Part shown: positions 5,771-5,950 of the stretch, piece after piece
Position numbering within the stretch: position 1 is the first letter of the stretch
Layout of the letters: every line of letters starts with the position of its first letter
From: Quisquiliibacterium sp.
GTDB taxonomy: Bacteria > Pseudomonadota > Gammaproteobacteria > Burkholderiales > Burkholderiaceae_E
Assembly: GCA_023257915.1 (NCBI GenBank)
Contig: JALRBB010000175.1
Coordinates: forward strand, 1 to 5,950
Direction: 5' to 3'
Length of the DNA: 5,950 nt
The notes under the pieces: model-generated
The model's input: only the letters and a program-made list of their open reading frames with translations
What the model was told of the DNA's origin: nothing
Database searches by the model: none
Program-made: the position numbers and the translations under genes

Positions 5771-5950
5771 ATGACAATGGATTTCGAACTCGCCCGCTTC
5801 AATATGGTCGAACAGCAGATCCGTCCCTGGGACGTGCTCGATCAGGACGTGCTCGACCTGATGCTGACCATCCGGCGCGAAGATTTCGTGCCTGCGCCCT
5901 ACCGGGCGATGGCATTTACCGACATGGAAATTCCGCTGCTGGTCGACGGC
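5771..5950 (+). CDS. pcm: Protein-L-isoaspartate O-methyltransferase family protein, 5' part only
   Basis: The first 60 codons of a gene running off the right edge. The N-terminus, FELARFNMVEQQIRPWDVLD followed by VLDLMLTIRREDFVP and AMAFTDMEIPL, is typical of the proteobacterial PCMT-like family, which uses SAM to methylate isoaspartyl residues in damaged proteins. The SAM-binding motifs lie beyond the window, so activity cannot be judged; some members of this branch have no proven repair activity. The start at 5771 is preferred over ATG 5777 because AAAAGG lies about seven bases upstream of it. The gene is divergent from the protease, with about 203 bp between starts. Confidence 0.88.
   Translation, partial: MTMDFELARFNMVEQQIRPWDVLDQDVLDLMLTIRREDFVPAPYRAMAFTDMEIPLLVDG

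Noticed and set aside
5568..5777. 70-codon N-terminal extension of the protease frame up to ATG 5777
   Set aside because: It would overlap the divergent methyltransferase start, has no good ribosome site, and would bury the signal peptide over 100 residues in; ATG 5567 with GGAG is better.

Overview
The window is a GC-rich, gene-dense bacterial chromosomal segment. Most of it is ordinary housekeeping and metabolic content. The encoded proteins (TrmB, UppP, an OsmC-family protein, an isoaspartate methyltransferase-like protein beginning with a VEQQIRPW-type N-terminus) look proteobacterial, most likely beta- or gammaproteobacterial. I judge this from remembered family resemblance, not from a search. 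No mobile element, CRISPR array or rRNA is visible.

Layout, left to right. (1) Positions 1-783, minus: a histone-deacetylase-family amidohydrolase that runs off the left edge. Its last ~23 visible codons are AT-rich, hydrophobic and built from a degenerate 15-bp repeat, in place of the expected segment with the third zinc ligand. (2) Positions 784-942: a divergent intergenic region with short inverted and direct repeats. (3) Positions 943-1710, plus: a classical NAD-type short-chain dehydrogenase. (4) Positions 1711-1969: a three-arm repeat that can form either of two hairpins, then tRNA-Gly(CCC) on the minus strand with a likely -10 box, then the leader of the next operon. (5) Positions 1970-3174, plus: an OsmC-family protein overlapping trmB by ATGA. 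(6) Positions 3218-5567, minus: a tightly packed set transcribed right to left: an exported HtrA-like serine protease without PDZ, a 192-residue protein of unknown function starting at TTG, and uppP. (7) Positions 5771-5950, plus: the start of a protein-L-isoaspartate O-methyltransferase-family gene, divergent from the protease.

How the genes may work together. The protease/unknown/uppP set has an 8-nt overlap and a 6-nt gap, so it is probably one operon acting at the cell envelope; UppP recycles undecaprenyl pyrophosphate for wall synthesis, and the protease is exported. OsmC-family and trmB are translationally coupled, but I see no obvious biochemical link. The deacetylase and the dehydrogenase are divergent and may share a control region.

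I did not find a convincing new multi-gene system. The points most worth a second look are the odd left end of the deacetylase gene, the tRNA-Gly with an anticodon-stem mismatch and CTA where CCA would be encoded, the switch-like triple repeat beside it, and the conserved-looking but unnamed gene between the protease and uppP.
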